A stretch of DNA of 64,000 nt from JACMLC01 sp963817025 (lineage in GTDB: Bacteria; Acidobacteriota; Blastocatellia; Pyrinomonadales; Pyrinomonadaceae), in assembly GCA_963817025.1 (NCBI GenBank), contig CAWFML010000004.1, positions 992,001 to 1,056,000 on the forward strand. The letters are read 5' to 3'. A model generated the notes under the pieces. That model was not told the DNA's origin. It made no database searches and saw only the letters and a program-made list of their open reading frames with translations. Position numbers and translations under genes: made by a program. Of the stretch, positions 52,229-61,500 are shown piece after piece; within the stretch, counting starts at the first letter, position 1; each line of letters starts with the position of its first letter.

Positions 52229-53572
52229 CTAACGCCGTTTGAGCGTCATACGCATGCCGTGTTTGGGGCGCAGGGTGATGACCGGATACAGCTTGACCGG
52301 ATGCTCCGGCTCAAGTCGCATGCGCCAGTTGCGTGCGAGCGCGGCGATTAACAGGATGCCTTCCATCCACGCGAAGCCTTCGCCGATGCAGCGGCGCGGG
52401 CCGCCGCCGAAGGGAAAGTAAGAATAAGCTGGCCTTGCCTCGCGCGCTTCCTGAGTCCAGCGTTCAGGGTCAAAGCGCGCGGGTTCTACAAAGTATCTCT
52501 CGTCGCGGTGCATGACGTACTGGCTGATGAGGACGAGCGAACGCGCGGTCACAGTGTAGCCGCCGACCTCGTAATCTTTGAGCGCGAGGCGTCCGAGCGC
52601 CCACGCGGGCGGATACAAACGCATGGATTCAGCGAGCACCATCTCCGTGTAACGCAAACGCGGCACATCTTCGACCGTGGGCGCACGCCCTCCCTCCAAC
52701 ACTGCATCAAGCTCTGCATGCAGCCTTGCTTCGACCTGTGGATTTTCTGAAAGCAGGTACCACGTCCATGTGAGCGCGTTGGCGGTCGTCTCGTGGCCCG
52801 CGAGAAAGATGGTCAGAGCTTCATCGCGCACCTGCTCGTCCGTCATCATGCCGCCGTCGCCCTCTTCGTCCTGCGCCATGAGCAGCATCGAAAGCAGGTC
52901 GCCATGATCTTCGCCGCTCTGCCTGCGCTCGTTGATTAAGCGATAGATGGTTGTATCAAGCCGCCCTTTAGCTTTTTGAAAACGACGCTTCTGCGGCAGG
53001 GGCAGCTTTTCCAGCAACTCTGAAAACGGCAACAGCATCGCGTTGAAGAGTTCCATCACGGAGGTCAAAGCCTCTCCGATTTCCTGCGCCTCGGATTCCA
53101 CGTCCGCATCAAAAAGCGTCTTGCCGACGATGCTCAAAGTCAAATGCATCATCTCGTGCGAGATGTCCAGAGTCTCGCCATCGCGCCATCCGGCAGAAGC
53201 GCTCTCGGCATAATCCGTCATCATCCGCGCGTATGCCGCCACGCGCGGCCTGTGAAAGGCTGGCTGCGCGAGGCGACGCTGGCGACGATGAAACTCCGCC
53301 TCGCTGGTCAACAGCCCCTCGCCCAAAAGACGCTTGGCCCTTTGCAGCGCGCGGCCTTTGATAAAATTCTGGTGATGCGTCACCAGCACATCCTTGATGT
53401 AGTCCGGATGATTGAGAAAGAAAACCTCCTGCGGCCCCATCTTGAAGTAGACCACATCGCCATGCTCGCGCGCGGACTGCTGTAAGAAAGAGAGCGGGTC
53501 GCGGCGAAAGGCCAGAAAAGAGCCTCCGATAAATTTCCGTTTCGGGCCGGGCGGATAAAGAAGCGTCGTCAC
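52229..53572 (-). CDS. Cytochrome P450
   Basis: 447 residues. The I-helix FLAGHETTANAL, ExxR ESMRLYPPAW, the PERW region and the heme-binding FPFGGGPRRCIGEGFA with the Cys thiolate are all present. There is no N-terminal membrane anchor, so a soluble bacterial enzyme. No redox partner gene is adjacent; the substrate is unknown. Start at 53572, with a MTTLLYPPGPKRKF proline-rich N-terminus. Confidence 0.95.
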   Translation of the reverse strand: MTTLLYPPGPKRKFIGGSFLAFRRDPLSFLQQSAREHGDVVYFKMGPQEVFFLNHPDYIKDVLVTHHQNFIKGRALQRAKRLLGEGLLTSEAEFHRRQRRLAQPAFHRPRVAAYARMMTDYAESASAGWRDGETLDISHEMMHLTLSIVGKTLFDADVESEAQEIGEALTSVMELFNAMLLPFSELLEKLPLPQKRRFQKAKGRLDTTIYRLINERRQSGEDHGDLLSMLLMAQDEEGDGGMMTDEQVRDEALTIFLAGHETTANALTWTWYLLSENPQVEARLHAELDAVLEGGRAPTVEDVPRLRYTEMVLAESMRLYPPAWALGRLALKDYEVGGYTVTARSLVLISQYVMHRDERYFVEPARFDPERWTQEAREARPAYSYFPFGGGPRRCIGEGFAWMEGILLIAALARNWRMRLEPEHPVKLYPVITLRPKHGMRMTLKRR

Positions 53573-53665
53573 TTTTGACTCCTCAGATCATCGCTTTAAC
53601 ACAGGCATTCTTTCATTGACCTGAAAAGCGGTCAAACTTCGGATGCTCATTTCCCCTCTTTTTCG

Positions 53666-53862
53666 TAGTGAGTCAATTTGAAGTTAGATGAGTCGTTAAT
53701 CGTGAATTGAGTCCGGCAGAGAGCAAGAGCTTCCCGCAAAGGCGCTGGTGGCGCAGAGGAAGACCGCAAAGGAGTGAATGCCACGCTCTCTTTGCGTGCT
53801 TTTCTTTGCGCCTTTGCAGGAAACTTTCCTGTTCTTCGCTATCTTTGAAACTGAACCACCAC
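53666..53862. repeat. MITE-like repeat, copy 3 (about 197 bp)
   Basis: The left end TAGTGAGTCAATTTGAAG and right end TTTGAAACTGAACCACCAC are inverted relatives of the ends of copies 1 and 2. The stretch ATCGTGAATTGAGTC-GGCAGAGAG and GCTATCTTTGAAA are shared with copy 2. One palindrome arm has lost the CCACCAGCG block. Confidence 0.7.
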
Positions 53863-53948
53863 CTATTTTTCCGCCGCTCCAATGCTCTACCCTTTGTCGG
53901 GGGTTGCTCGTCAACGTGCACATGATATAGTGGCGCGAAGGTTTTTTG

Positions 53949-54752
53949 ATGAACTGTCTCTTAACAGAGGCAGGCGGGAGCGGAAGAGATTTGTCTTTAG
54001 AATTTGCAATCGAATATCCATGCCTGCTGCGTGCGCGTTATGAAGAAAAACACCTGCGCGCGTGGGGCCGTCTGAGCAACATTCACACGCGGCTGACGAC
54101 CGGGGACACGGTCGCGCCGACGCCGGACAAGCTACGCTTTGTCGAAGACGCGCTGCCGGAAATCGAGTTGATGCAGGAAGAGGCTGTGGTCTGCGCGGCC
54201 TGCCCTGCATGTCTGCCGCACGAAGCGGCGGGCGAAGGCGAGGCCGTCGGCTGTCTGGGCCGCATCAGCTATCCCATCGAAGCGCAGTTTGAAAAATTTC
54301 TGGCAGACCGCGTACAGCTTGCGCTCGACACGCTTGATAAGGCAGACCAGCCGCGCCTGCTGCTGCTCTTGATTGACGCGGAATCGCCTTTCGATGGCGA
54401 GGGCACGAAAGAGCTGCGACGTGTGACCACCGGCAACGGATTGAGATTCTTCGATCTGCGCCTGCCGATTCGTCTCGCACGCGAAGCCGCACATTTGACG
54501 ACAGACAATCTTTTCGATCTGCTCGCAGGATTTCGCTCGGAAGATTCCGACCACACCACCTACACACGCGAATTCCCGCATGCGGCGGCGGCTGATTATT
54601 ACGACTTTCTAGACTTTATCCTGCGTAACGACCTCTCCGCCTCTGAGATTGCGCGCCTACATGCGCGCGGGCGTAACTACGCGCAATACCTGCGCCTCTT
54701 GAACGCGCTCGAACGCGCCGAAGCTCTCAACACGCGATTGTTAATTGATTAG
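53949..54752 (+). CDS. Cys-containing soluble protein, unknown
   Basis: 267 residues from the ATG at 53949 (a TTG immediately before is possible). It has a Cys cluster VVCAACPACL (about residues 80-89) followed by GCLGRISYPIEAQFEKFLAD, then an alpha/beta region (LLLLLIDAESPFDGEGT) and a helical C-terminus (YYDFLDFILRNDLSASEIAR). No family recognised. The Cys residues could bind metal. The gene is preceded by MITE copy 3. Confidence 0.6.
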   Translation: MNCLLTEAGGSGRDLSLEFAIEYPCLLRARYEEKHLRAWGRLSNIHTRLTTGDTVAPTPDKLRFVEDALPEIELMQEEAVVCAACPACLPHEAAGEGEAVGCLGRISYPIEAQFEKFLADRVQLALDTLDKADQPRLLLLLIDAESPFDGEGTKELRRVTTGNGLRFFDLRLPIRLAREAAHLTTDNLFDLLAGFRSEDSDHTTYTREFPHAAAADYYDFLDFILRNDLSASEIARLHARGRNYAQYLRLLNALERAEALNTRLLID

Positions 54753-54781
54753 AGAATTTCCCCAAAAGCCAATCACGAACA

Positions 54782-54894
54782 TTTCCCGCAAAGGCGCAAA
54801 GGCACAAAGAAAAGCTCGCAAAGATGTTGAGCAGTTATCTATCTTGAAAGCTTTCTTCGCGTCTTGCTTTGCGCCTTTGCGCCTTTGCGGGAAA
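54782..54894. repeat. CCCGCAAAGGCGCAAAGG palindrome
   Basis: TTTCCCGCAAAGGCGCAAAGG (from 54782) and its complement ending at 54894 flank a variable middle. It lies between convergent genes. Confidence 0.75.
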
Positions 54895-54906
54895 CTTCTT
54901 TCCTTC

Positions 54907-56238
54907 TTACTCGCTCTCAACCGTGTAGACCAGAGTAGCTTTGCCGCCCGCCGGAACATTGAGTTTGAACTGGACTGTGTTGGCTCCGAGTGGTTCGCTC
55001 TTCTCCGTTGATTCGACAATCTTCCACTGGTTGTCGTCATAGCGTTCGATGCCTTCGCGGACAAACGCTTCCATGGCATGCGTGCCGCGATTGCTCAGCA
55101 CGACTTCGATTCTAGTCACCAGTTTGTCCCGGCTGTTATTCTCTGCGTCGCGGTAGTTGACCACGCGTCGTTCGAGCACGCGGCGCGTGCCGAAGAGCGT
55201 CGCCGATCGTCCCTGCGTGACAGTGAACTCACCGCCCTGCGGCGTAAACGAGATGCGATCCTGCCCGACTATCTGTGAAAGCGCGCCCGTGCGCTGGTAG
55301 ATGGTCACAAGCCCCGCAGCCAACGGCGCGCTGGCCGTGTTCTTCGCCACCAGCCGCACCTCCAACCCGCGCGGCAGGAGTATAAAGCCGCCGCGACCCA
55401 TAGTTTGCGTCTCATGCGTGTTCTCGAAAATATTGCGCTGCACGATAGCGAGGCGCGCTCGCTGAAAGATCGGGAAACGATTGACTAAAGCATTGGCATT
55501 GAGACTGATGTTGTCTCCGAGCTTGAAACGATTGAAGGCGCTCAGGCTGCTTATCTCTGCATAAGAGGCTCCTGAGGATTCGCTCATTTCACCGTCCATT
55601 GCGATATTAGTCTGAGCTTGCACAGCATATTCCTGCCGGTAACTGCTGCCCCCCTCATTGATGAGCGCAATCTCGCCCGCCACAAGGTCAACTGTGCCGA
55701 TGGACATATCAACGCCCGTGTTGTTGTAAAGCGAAACCCACGCATCGAGTGTGGCCGCAGTCGGGGGCGCGCCGCCCTGTGTCTGCTCAAGCACCAGCGC
55801 AAAGTCGCTCTGCCATGAGATATTAGGCGCGAGATAATCCACCTGTACTTTCTTGCGACCAGCCGCGCCCTGATTGCGAATCACCAGATGAAGGACGGGC
55901 GATTTTTCGTTATTGACCTGCGCGCCGTCATAAGTCACATCCTGCCTCACGACCTCCGCCGTCTCGGCCAGGACGCGGACAGTTCGAATATTCGCTTTGG
56001 GCATCAGGCTGCGCCAGATGATGGTATTGAGTCCCGGCTGTAATTCGACCGTGCGCTCTTCCAGAAATTCCCCGATGCCCGCGCTGTAAATCGTCAACTG
56101 CGCGAGGTCGTAATTGCTCGACTGCGCGCGGGCCACAGGCAGGCAAAGCATGTAACTGAGCAGCAAGAGAATGAGCGTCGCAGTTTTTGTCCTTCTCAAA
56201 AATTTATCTCCTTCATAGGTGTGGAACAGAATATTCAA
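54907..56238 (-). CDS. DUF4139 domain exported protein
   Basis: 443 residues. Hydrophobic signal (about 18-38, ending ARAQS), then a beta-rich protein with DYLAPNISWQSDFALVLE and YNNTGVDMSIGTVDLVAGE, the DUF4139 (mucoidy inhibitor-like) core. The usual N-terminal coiled coil of the family is short or absent. Likely periplasmic or surface protein; function unknown. Start ATG at 56238 uses MNILFHTYEGDKF; a later start nearer the signal is possible. Confidence 0.8.
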   Translation of the reverse strand: MNILFHTYEGDKFLRRTKTATLILLLLSYMLCLPVARAQSSNYDLAQLTIYSAGIGEFLEERTVELQPGLNTIIWRSLMPKANIRTVRVLAETAEVVRQDVTYDGAQVNNEKSPVLHLVIRNQGAAGRKKVQVDYLAPNISWQSDFALVLEQTQGGAPPTAATLDAWVSLYNNTGVDMSIGTVDLVAGEIALINEGGSSYRQEYAVQAQTNIAMDGEMSESSGASYAEISSLSAFNRFKLGDNISLNANALVNRFPIFQRARLAIVQRNIFENTHETQTMGRGGFILLPRGLEVRLVAKNTASAPLAAGLVTIYQRTGALSQIVGQDRISFTPQGGEFTVTQGRSATLFGTRRVLERRVVNYRDAENNSRDKLVTRIEVVLSNRGTHAMEAFVREGIERYDDNQWKIVESTEKSEPLGANTVQFKLNVPAGGKATLVYTVESE

Positions 56239-56332
56239 GAACTAATTTGAAGATGAAGACCGCCCGAAGAAGGTTCCGGCGAAGAGCAAGATAAGAGATG
56301 ATCCCAGAGTTTGAAAAGCTAGTGCTTCAACT

Positions 56333-56423
56333 CTTTGCGCCTTGAGTCTTTCTTTGTTTGCGCCTTTGCGCGAAACATGAACGTTTCGCGCAAAGGCGCA
56401 AAGATAAAACTTAAGGCGCAAAG
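56333..56423. repeat. Double CGCAAAGGCGC palindrome
   Basis: Outer CTTTGCGCCTT / AAGGCGCAAAG and inner GTTTGCGCCTTTGCGCGAAAC / GTTTCGCGCAAAGGCGCAAA (6-nt loop) give a two-step cruciform-like structure. Confidence 0.75.
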
Positions 56424-56450
56424 AACCGCTTCGTGTTTTGAGATGTACGC

Positions 56451-57215
56451 TTAAAAGTCCTCGTCCTCTTCTTCTTCAGCCTTGCCCGCTGCATCTTTTT
56501 TGTCGCCGACGTTTTCTTCGTCCAGACGGCGCAGGGTATCCAGCATCAGATTGGTATTGCTGGGAGCTTTGATTTTGACCGGGAACGATTGCGTCGATCT
56601 GGCGAAATCGAAGATGCCGCTGGTCATCTCGACCGTCTTCTGAAAAGCATCCTCGCCCATCGCATTCTCTGTCTCTGCGTCCACGATGCGGCCTTCGTTA
56701 AAGAAGATGCGGCCAGCGTTGTTCTCGCCCGTGATGACCAGCACGCCCGTGAGGCGCGTGTTCTCGACCACCTGCACGGCATCGAAGAGGCTGATGATGG
56801 AAAGGTCTCCGGCGAGCGTCACATCGCGGCGGGCAGCGGCCACGCCGCTCGGACTGAGGTCTGGACGACGCGCGCGACGGATGGCTTCGAGGCCGGAAGC
56901 GATGGAGATGCGCGGGTCTAAGTTTTTGGCTTCGAGCAGGCGGTCATACGCCATGTCAAACTCGTCGCGCTCGATATAGAGGCTGGCGAGCGCGAGACAT
57001 TGCCGCGCAGATTCCTCCATCTGCTTGTTAATGGCTGCGGTCTCGCGCAGCCGCTCGCGCAGGCGTATCGAACGCGGATGTCTTTCAAGCGCAGTCCGCA
57101 GACGCTTTATCGCGCGCTCCGGCGCTTTGTATTTGAGAAACAGGTCTGCATCCAGCAGGGCCGTCTCGATCTCTCCCTCTGGTGTCGCTTCTTGATGTGG
57201 CTGCGCGTCGCTCAT
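56451..57215 (-). CDS. DUF4388 domain protein with TPR-like N-terminus
   Basis: 254 residues. Residues 20-105 form TPR-like helices (ERAIKRLRTALERHPRS, LASLYIERDEFDMAYDRLL). Residues 128-235 are DUF4388 (LAGDLSIISLFDAVQVVE, GRIFFNEGRIVDAE), a PATAN-type domain common in delta-proteobacterial and acidobacterial signalling. It ends in an acidic tail (KAEEEEDEDF). It lies just before the HD-GYP and kinase block, suggesting a signalling role. Confidence 0.85.
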   Translation of the reverse strand: MSDAQPHQEATPEGEIETALLDADLFLKYKAPERAIKRLRTALERHPRSIRLRERLRETAAINKQMEESARQCLALASLYIERDEFDMAYDRLLEAKNLDPRISIASGLEAIRRARRPDLSPSGVAAARRDVTLAGDLSIISLFDAVQVVENTRLTGVLVITGENNAGRIFFNEGRIVDAETENAMGEDAFQKTVEMTSGIFDFARSTQSFPVKIKAPSNTNLMLDTLRRLDEENVGDKKDAAGKAEEEEDEDF

Positions 57216-57716
57216 TGGGCCTCTGGTTTTTTAAGTGTTGAAAACCTTGTTTATCTACGGCCAAAGCGAGTTTATCATACAACGGACACGCGCGTGTGCG
57301 TGCGTTATTTATGCAGTCCATAAGCCGAAATCGTATAGCCGCGAGCGAAGCCCGCGAGGGCAAAAGCATTTCATGCGCGAGACGTAGAGCAGCCGAAAAC
57401 AGTTTTTATCTTCAACAAAGCTCTTAACCTGCAACGCCTAATCTCAAATCTACATACCCTTACGCGCGTCATCATTTTCACGCCTGTTCGCCGCCAGATT
57501 TTTTGCGGCTTCGTGCGCTGGCTCGCGTTAGAAGCCGTCAAGAGTCTGGCATACAAAGTGCTACTCTGTGATCCTGAGAAGTCTGACAAAGTTGCTATTT
57601 CTAATTAAGAGGTCAAACTCTTTCTAAGTAGATGTCAAACTCTCAACAGCCCAGAGTTATTCCCCCGACAGATCCAGAGGTAAGACTTTTTAACTACTCG
57701 AAGGAGCAGTAGCCTT
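57216..57716. other. Gene-free region between DUF4388 and HD-GYP genes
   Basis: 500 bp of comparatively AT-rich DNA separating divergent genes. I see no plausible gene, tRNA or repeat family; a GCGCGTGTGCGTGCG run near 57288-57304 is the only low-complexity element. It presumably carries the two promoters. Confidence 0.4.
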
Positions 57717-58400
57717 ATGTATGATGAACTGTCGCTCGAAGCCTCAAATGCGGCGACTCTGCGGTTGGTGGATTGCAGTTGGGCAAGCTATTTACAGCGT
57801 GCTCTGCATCGTTTGAAGGCCATCGGCCATTCCTGTAAAACAGACGGCACGGATGTTTTAATCAAACGCTTCAAACGCGTGCGTCCCGAAACCTACTATC
57901 ACAGCGTGCGCGTCTGCAAATTCTCGCGCGCCATCGGTCGCGTAGTCGGTTTCGATCACGCGCGTCTCAAGCATCTCTCTTATACTGCGCTGCTGCATGA
58001 TGTCGGCAAGATACTCGTGCCGGAAGCAGTTTTGAATCGCCCGCGCAAGCCAAACCGGACGGAGCTTTTCATACTCCACCTGCACCCTAGCTTCGGCGCG
58101 CTGATGGCCTCTTACTACAACCTTTCGCCGGAGCTGCGCATACGCACACAGCATCATCACGAGCGTTGGGACGGCAAGGGCTACCCGCATCGCCTCGGCG
58201 GCGAAGACATCCCGCTGATGGCGCGCATAGTGCAGGTCGCAGACACCTACGATGCGATGGTCGCAGACCGCCCGTATCGCAAACCGCTCACGCATGACGA
58301 AGCGGTGGCTGAGCTGCGTCGCCATGCCTCCAAACAATTCGACCCGCGCATCGTCGAAGCCTTTCTAGATGCCACGCCGCAGAGAGCTGGCAATGCCTAA
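57717..58400 (+). CDS. HD-GYP phosphodiesterase
   Basis: 227 residues, almost only an HD-GYP domain (about 60-215). Metal and catalytic motifs: LLHDVGKILVP, HHHERWDGKGYP, and VADTYDAMVADRPYR. The GYP motif is intact, so c-di-GMP hydrolysis to pGpG/GMP is plausible. The N-terminal 55 residues show no recognised sensory domain. Start ATG at 57717 behind AAGGAG. Confidence 0.9.
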   Translation: MYDELSLEASNAATLRLVDCSWASYLQRALHRLKAIGHSCKTDGTDVLIKRFKRVRPETYYHSVRVCKFSRAIGRVVGFDHARLKHLSYTALLHDVGKILVPEAVLNRPRKPNRTELFILHLHPSFGALMASYYNLSPELRIRTQHHHERWDGKGYPHRLGGEDIPLMARIVQVADTYDAMVADRPYRKPLTHDEAVAELRRHASKQFDPRIVEAFLDATPQRAGNA

Positions 58401-58404
58401 ACTC

Positions 58405-58504
58405 AAGGCAAAGTAAAAAGGTAAAAGGTAAAAGGCAAAAGTAAAGATGCGAAGAATGCTATCTTCACTTTTGCCTTTTACCTTTTTACTTTTGCCTTTT
58501 ACCT
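58405..58504. repeat. Inverted repeat, AAAAGGTAAAAGG family, copy 3
   Basis: 38-bp arms of GTAAAAAGG/GGCAAAAG units form a near-perfect hairpin between convergent genes. The kinase stop codon (58499-58501) lies inside the right arm, so its last codon comes from the repeat. Confidence 0.75.
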
Positions 58505-61500
58505 AGTCTCCTGCTTGATGCCGAGTCGTGCGAAAGTCTCGCTCGCCTCCTGTTTCATGACGGCGGCGCGTTCAAGCTCGCCCAGCGCATCTGCCAGTCG
58601 CGCCCATTCGCGCAGGGTGCGCGCACGCTCGGCTTCCATACTAATCTCTGTAAAGATGCGCAGGCTTTCGGCAAAGCAGCTTTGGGCGTCGCGCGTTTCA
58701 CAGCCGATTGAGAGAGGCTTGCCCGAACGAGCGGCAATCATCCCCAGCACGCGCCACGCCGCGCCGATGTGTTCCTGACAATCTTTCTCCTGCCCCAATT
58801 CTAAAGCCCTTCGCGCGGCTTCAAGCGCCTCTGCTATTCGCTCTTGAGCCAGCAGAGATTCTGCCAGATAGCGGTAGGTTTCCGATAGACCGTAATAGCC
58901 CTGCTCGCCAGCCATCTCGATCACCCTGCGTAAACCGGCTTCTGCTTCCGCGTACTGTTCCTGCCCGACGCGCGCCGCGCCGATGTTGCTCGTCGCCATC
59001 ATCTGCTGCATGCGCTCGCCCGTTTCATGATAGAGCGCCAGAGCCTCCTGATAGCAGGACATAGCCATCTCGTAGTCTCCGCTGAGCCGCGCCGTCTCGC
59101 CCAGGTTGTTTAAGGTGTAGCCCTCCTCGCGCCTGTTGCCAAGCTCTCGATAGAGGGCCAGAGCCTGCTTCGTGTACTCAAACGATTGCTCGAAATTGCA
59201 GAGCATCTGATGCACGGCCCCTATGATCTTCAGACTAAAAGCACGCTCGCGCTGCGCCACCGCTCCCAGCTCCGCACACAACGCCAGAGCCTGTTCTCCG
59301 AAAGGAATCAACGCCGCAGGCTCTCCCAACCTGTAACAGGCATGTCCCTGCATGTTGAGCGCACGCGCCAGCTCAAGCTTTGCCTGCGGCGAGTCTCCGG
59401 GCATCAACTGCGCGAGAGCGGCGGCGCGTTGCGCGCTCTCTGTCAACGCGCGATTCTCTCCCAATCTTTCATGCAGGACTGCAAGGCCGTTCCATGCACG
59501 CGCCTGCGCGAGAATGCTTCCGGCTTCTTCTGCATGCTGAAGCATCGCATTGTAAGCGTTCGTCGCCTCTGCGAAACGGGCTTGCACGATAAGCAGCTCG
59601 CCCAACTCTTCATACCATTCCAGCCGCCGCGCATGATGCTCTTCATCAGGCTGCACGCTCCCGGTTGAGACCTGTAAAAACTCAAGAGCTTTCAGGTAAT
59701 AATCTATGGCTGCGGCGGGCGCGTAAGCCTGTCGCGCCTGCCGCGCGGCCCTGCCGAACCAGTGCGCCGCGCGCTCGCTTTCTTCCGCGTGTTCGTAATG
59801 CTCTGCAATCGTCGCCGCATACTCGTCCGCGCGGTCTCCCCTGCTCTCGGTCAACCACTCCGCCGCAGCATGATGCAGCACGCGACGCTCGCGCTTGAGC
59901 AGGCTCTCGTAGGTCACATCGCGCAAGAGCGCGTGCTTGAAAAGATATTCGCTGGTTCCCGGAAAAGCCGAGGCTTCGCGGCGATAGATAAATTCCCTGC
60001 GCCGCAATTTTTCCAAAGCTTCCGCGAGGTCAGGCGTGGCTTCGCCCGAATTCGGATCAATCTCCTGTGCAGCCCCCAGACGCTCAAGCGCGCTGGCCCA
60101 GAAGACCCTGCCGAGCACGGAGGCGCGCTGAAGAACGAACTTCTCCCAGCCTGTTAATTCATCAAGGCGGGCTTGCAGGACGCCTGTCAGCGTGGGCGGG
60201 ACGCGCGCCTGCGTCAATCGCGTCGGCTCGATTGACCAGGCGTCCTCTCCGGCGACGATGACGCGCCGGTCAATCAGCATCTTGATAATCTCTTCGACGT
60301 AGAAAGGATTGCCTTCGGCCTGCGCCACAACCATCTCGCGCAGGGCCAGCGGCACATCCGTCGCGCGGCGCAAAATTTCTTCCAGCAGCTTTCGCGTCTC
60401 GCCTTTGGAAAGCGGCTGCAAGTTAAGCCGCGTGTGTGCGGAATGCCCTTCGCCCCACGCGGGCCGGCGTTCAAAAAGCGCTGGGCGAGTCAGGCACAGG
60501 ATAAAGAGCGGCGCGCTCTCACACTCGCGCATCAGGTAATCCACGAAATCCAGCGAGCCGTCATCGGCCCAGTGAATATCTTCCAGATAGAGGACGAGCG
60601 GATTCGCCCGCGCCGTGCGCTTGAAGTAGTGCGCGGCGCATTGAAAAGCGCGGTCACGAATCTGCCTCGCATCATCGAGGATGGGCCGCAGGTGCGGGCT
60701 GTCCGAAAAATCAAAGCCCATGAGATGCCCTATACAGTGTGCCTCTGCGCGGGCTTCTTCCGCGTTCGGTGAAGAGGCTTGGAGTCCGCGCTCAAGTTTC
60801 TCGCGCGCGGCGTGTGGCGCGTCTCCGTCCTGTATCTCAAAACGGAAGGACAGCACGTCGCGCAAGAGCGCATAGGGCAAGCCGCGCGTGGCCTCGCGTG
60901 CGCGACCATTGAACACGCGCACGCTCTCCGGCAGCAGCTCGACGCGGTTGCTGAACTCGTAAAGCAGGCGCGATTTGCCGACTCCCGCATCGGCTGTGAC
61001 CGTCACGGCGCACAACTCTTTGTCTTCAAGCACGCCCTTTAGCGAGCGCAGCAACTTTTCCAGCTCGGCCTCGCGCCCGATCATGCGCGTCTCGACGCCT
61101 TCGACGCCGCGTGTGCCCAAACGAAAGGCGCGCGGCTTGGCGCGCTCGACCACGTAAGATTCGAGCGGCTCGCTCTTGCCCTTGACGCTCATCACTTCCA
61201 GCATGCGTACATCGAAGATGCCGCGCACATGCGCGTAGGTGTCGCGCGAGATAAGGATGCCGCCGATGTGTGCGGCCTGCTGCAAACGATGCGCGAGATT
61301 GACAGGAGCGCCCGACGCGGCCATCTCGCCCGTCGTGCTGACCGCGCCGAGATAGACTGATCCCGTGCTGATGCCGACGCGCATCAACTGCGGCGGCAAA
61401 GCGTCTTCGCCGGTTTCCGCCTCCGTCACAAATTGTGAATAGCTTTGGCCGTGCTCGCGTATGAAACGGCTGACGGCATCCTGCATCACAAGCGATGCAT

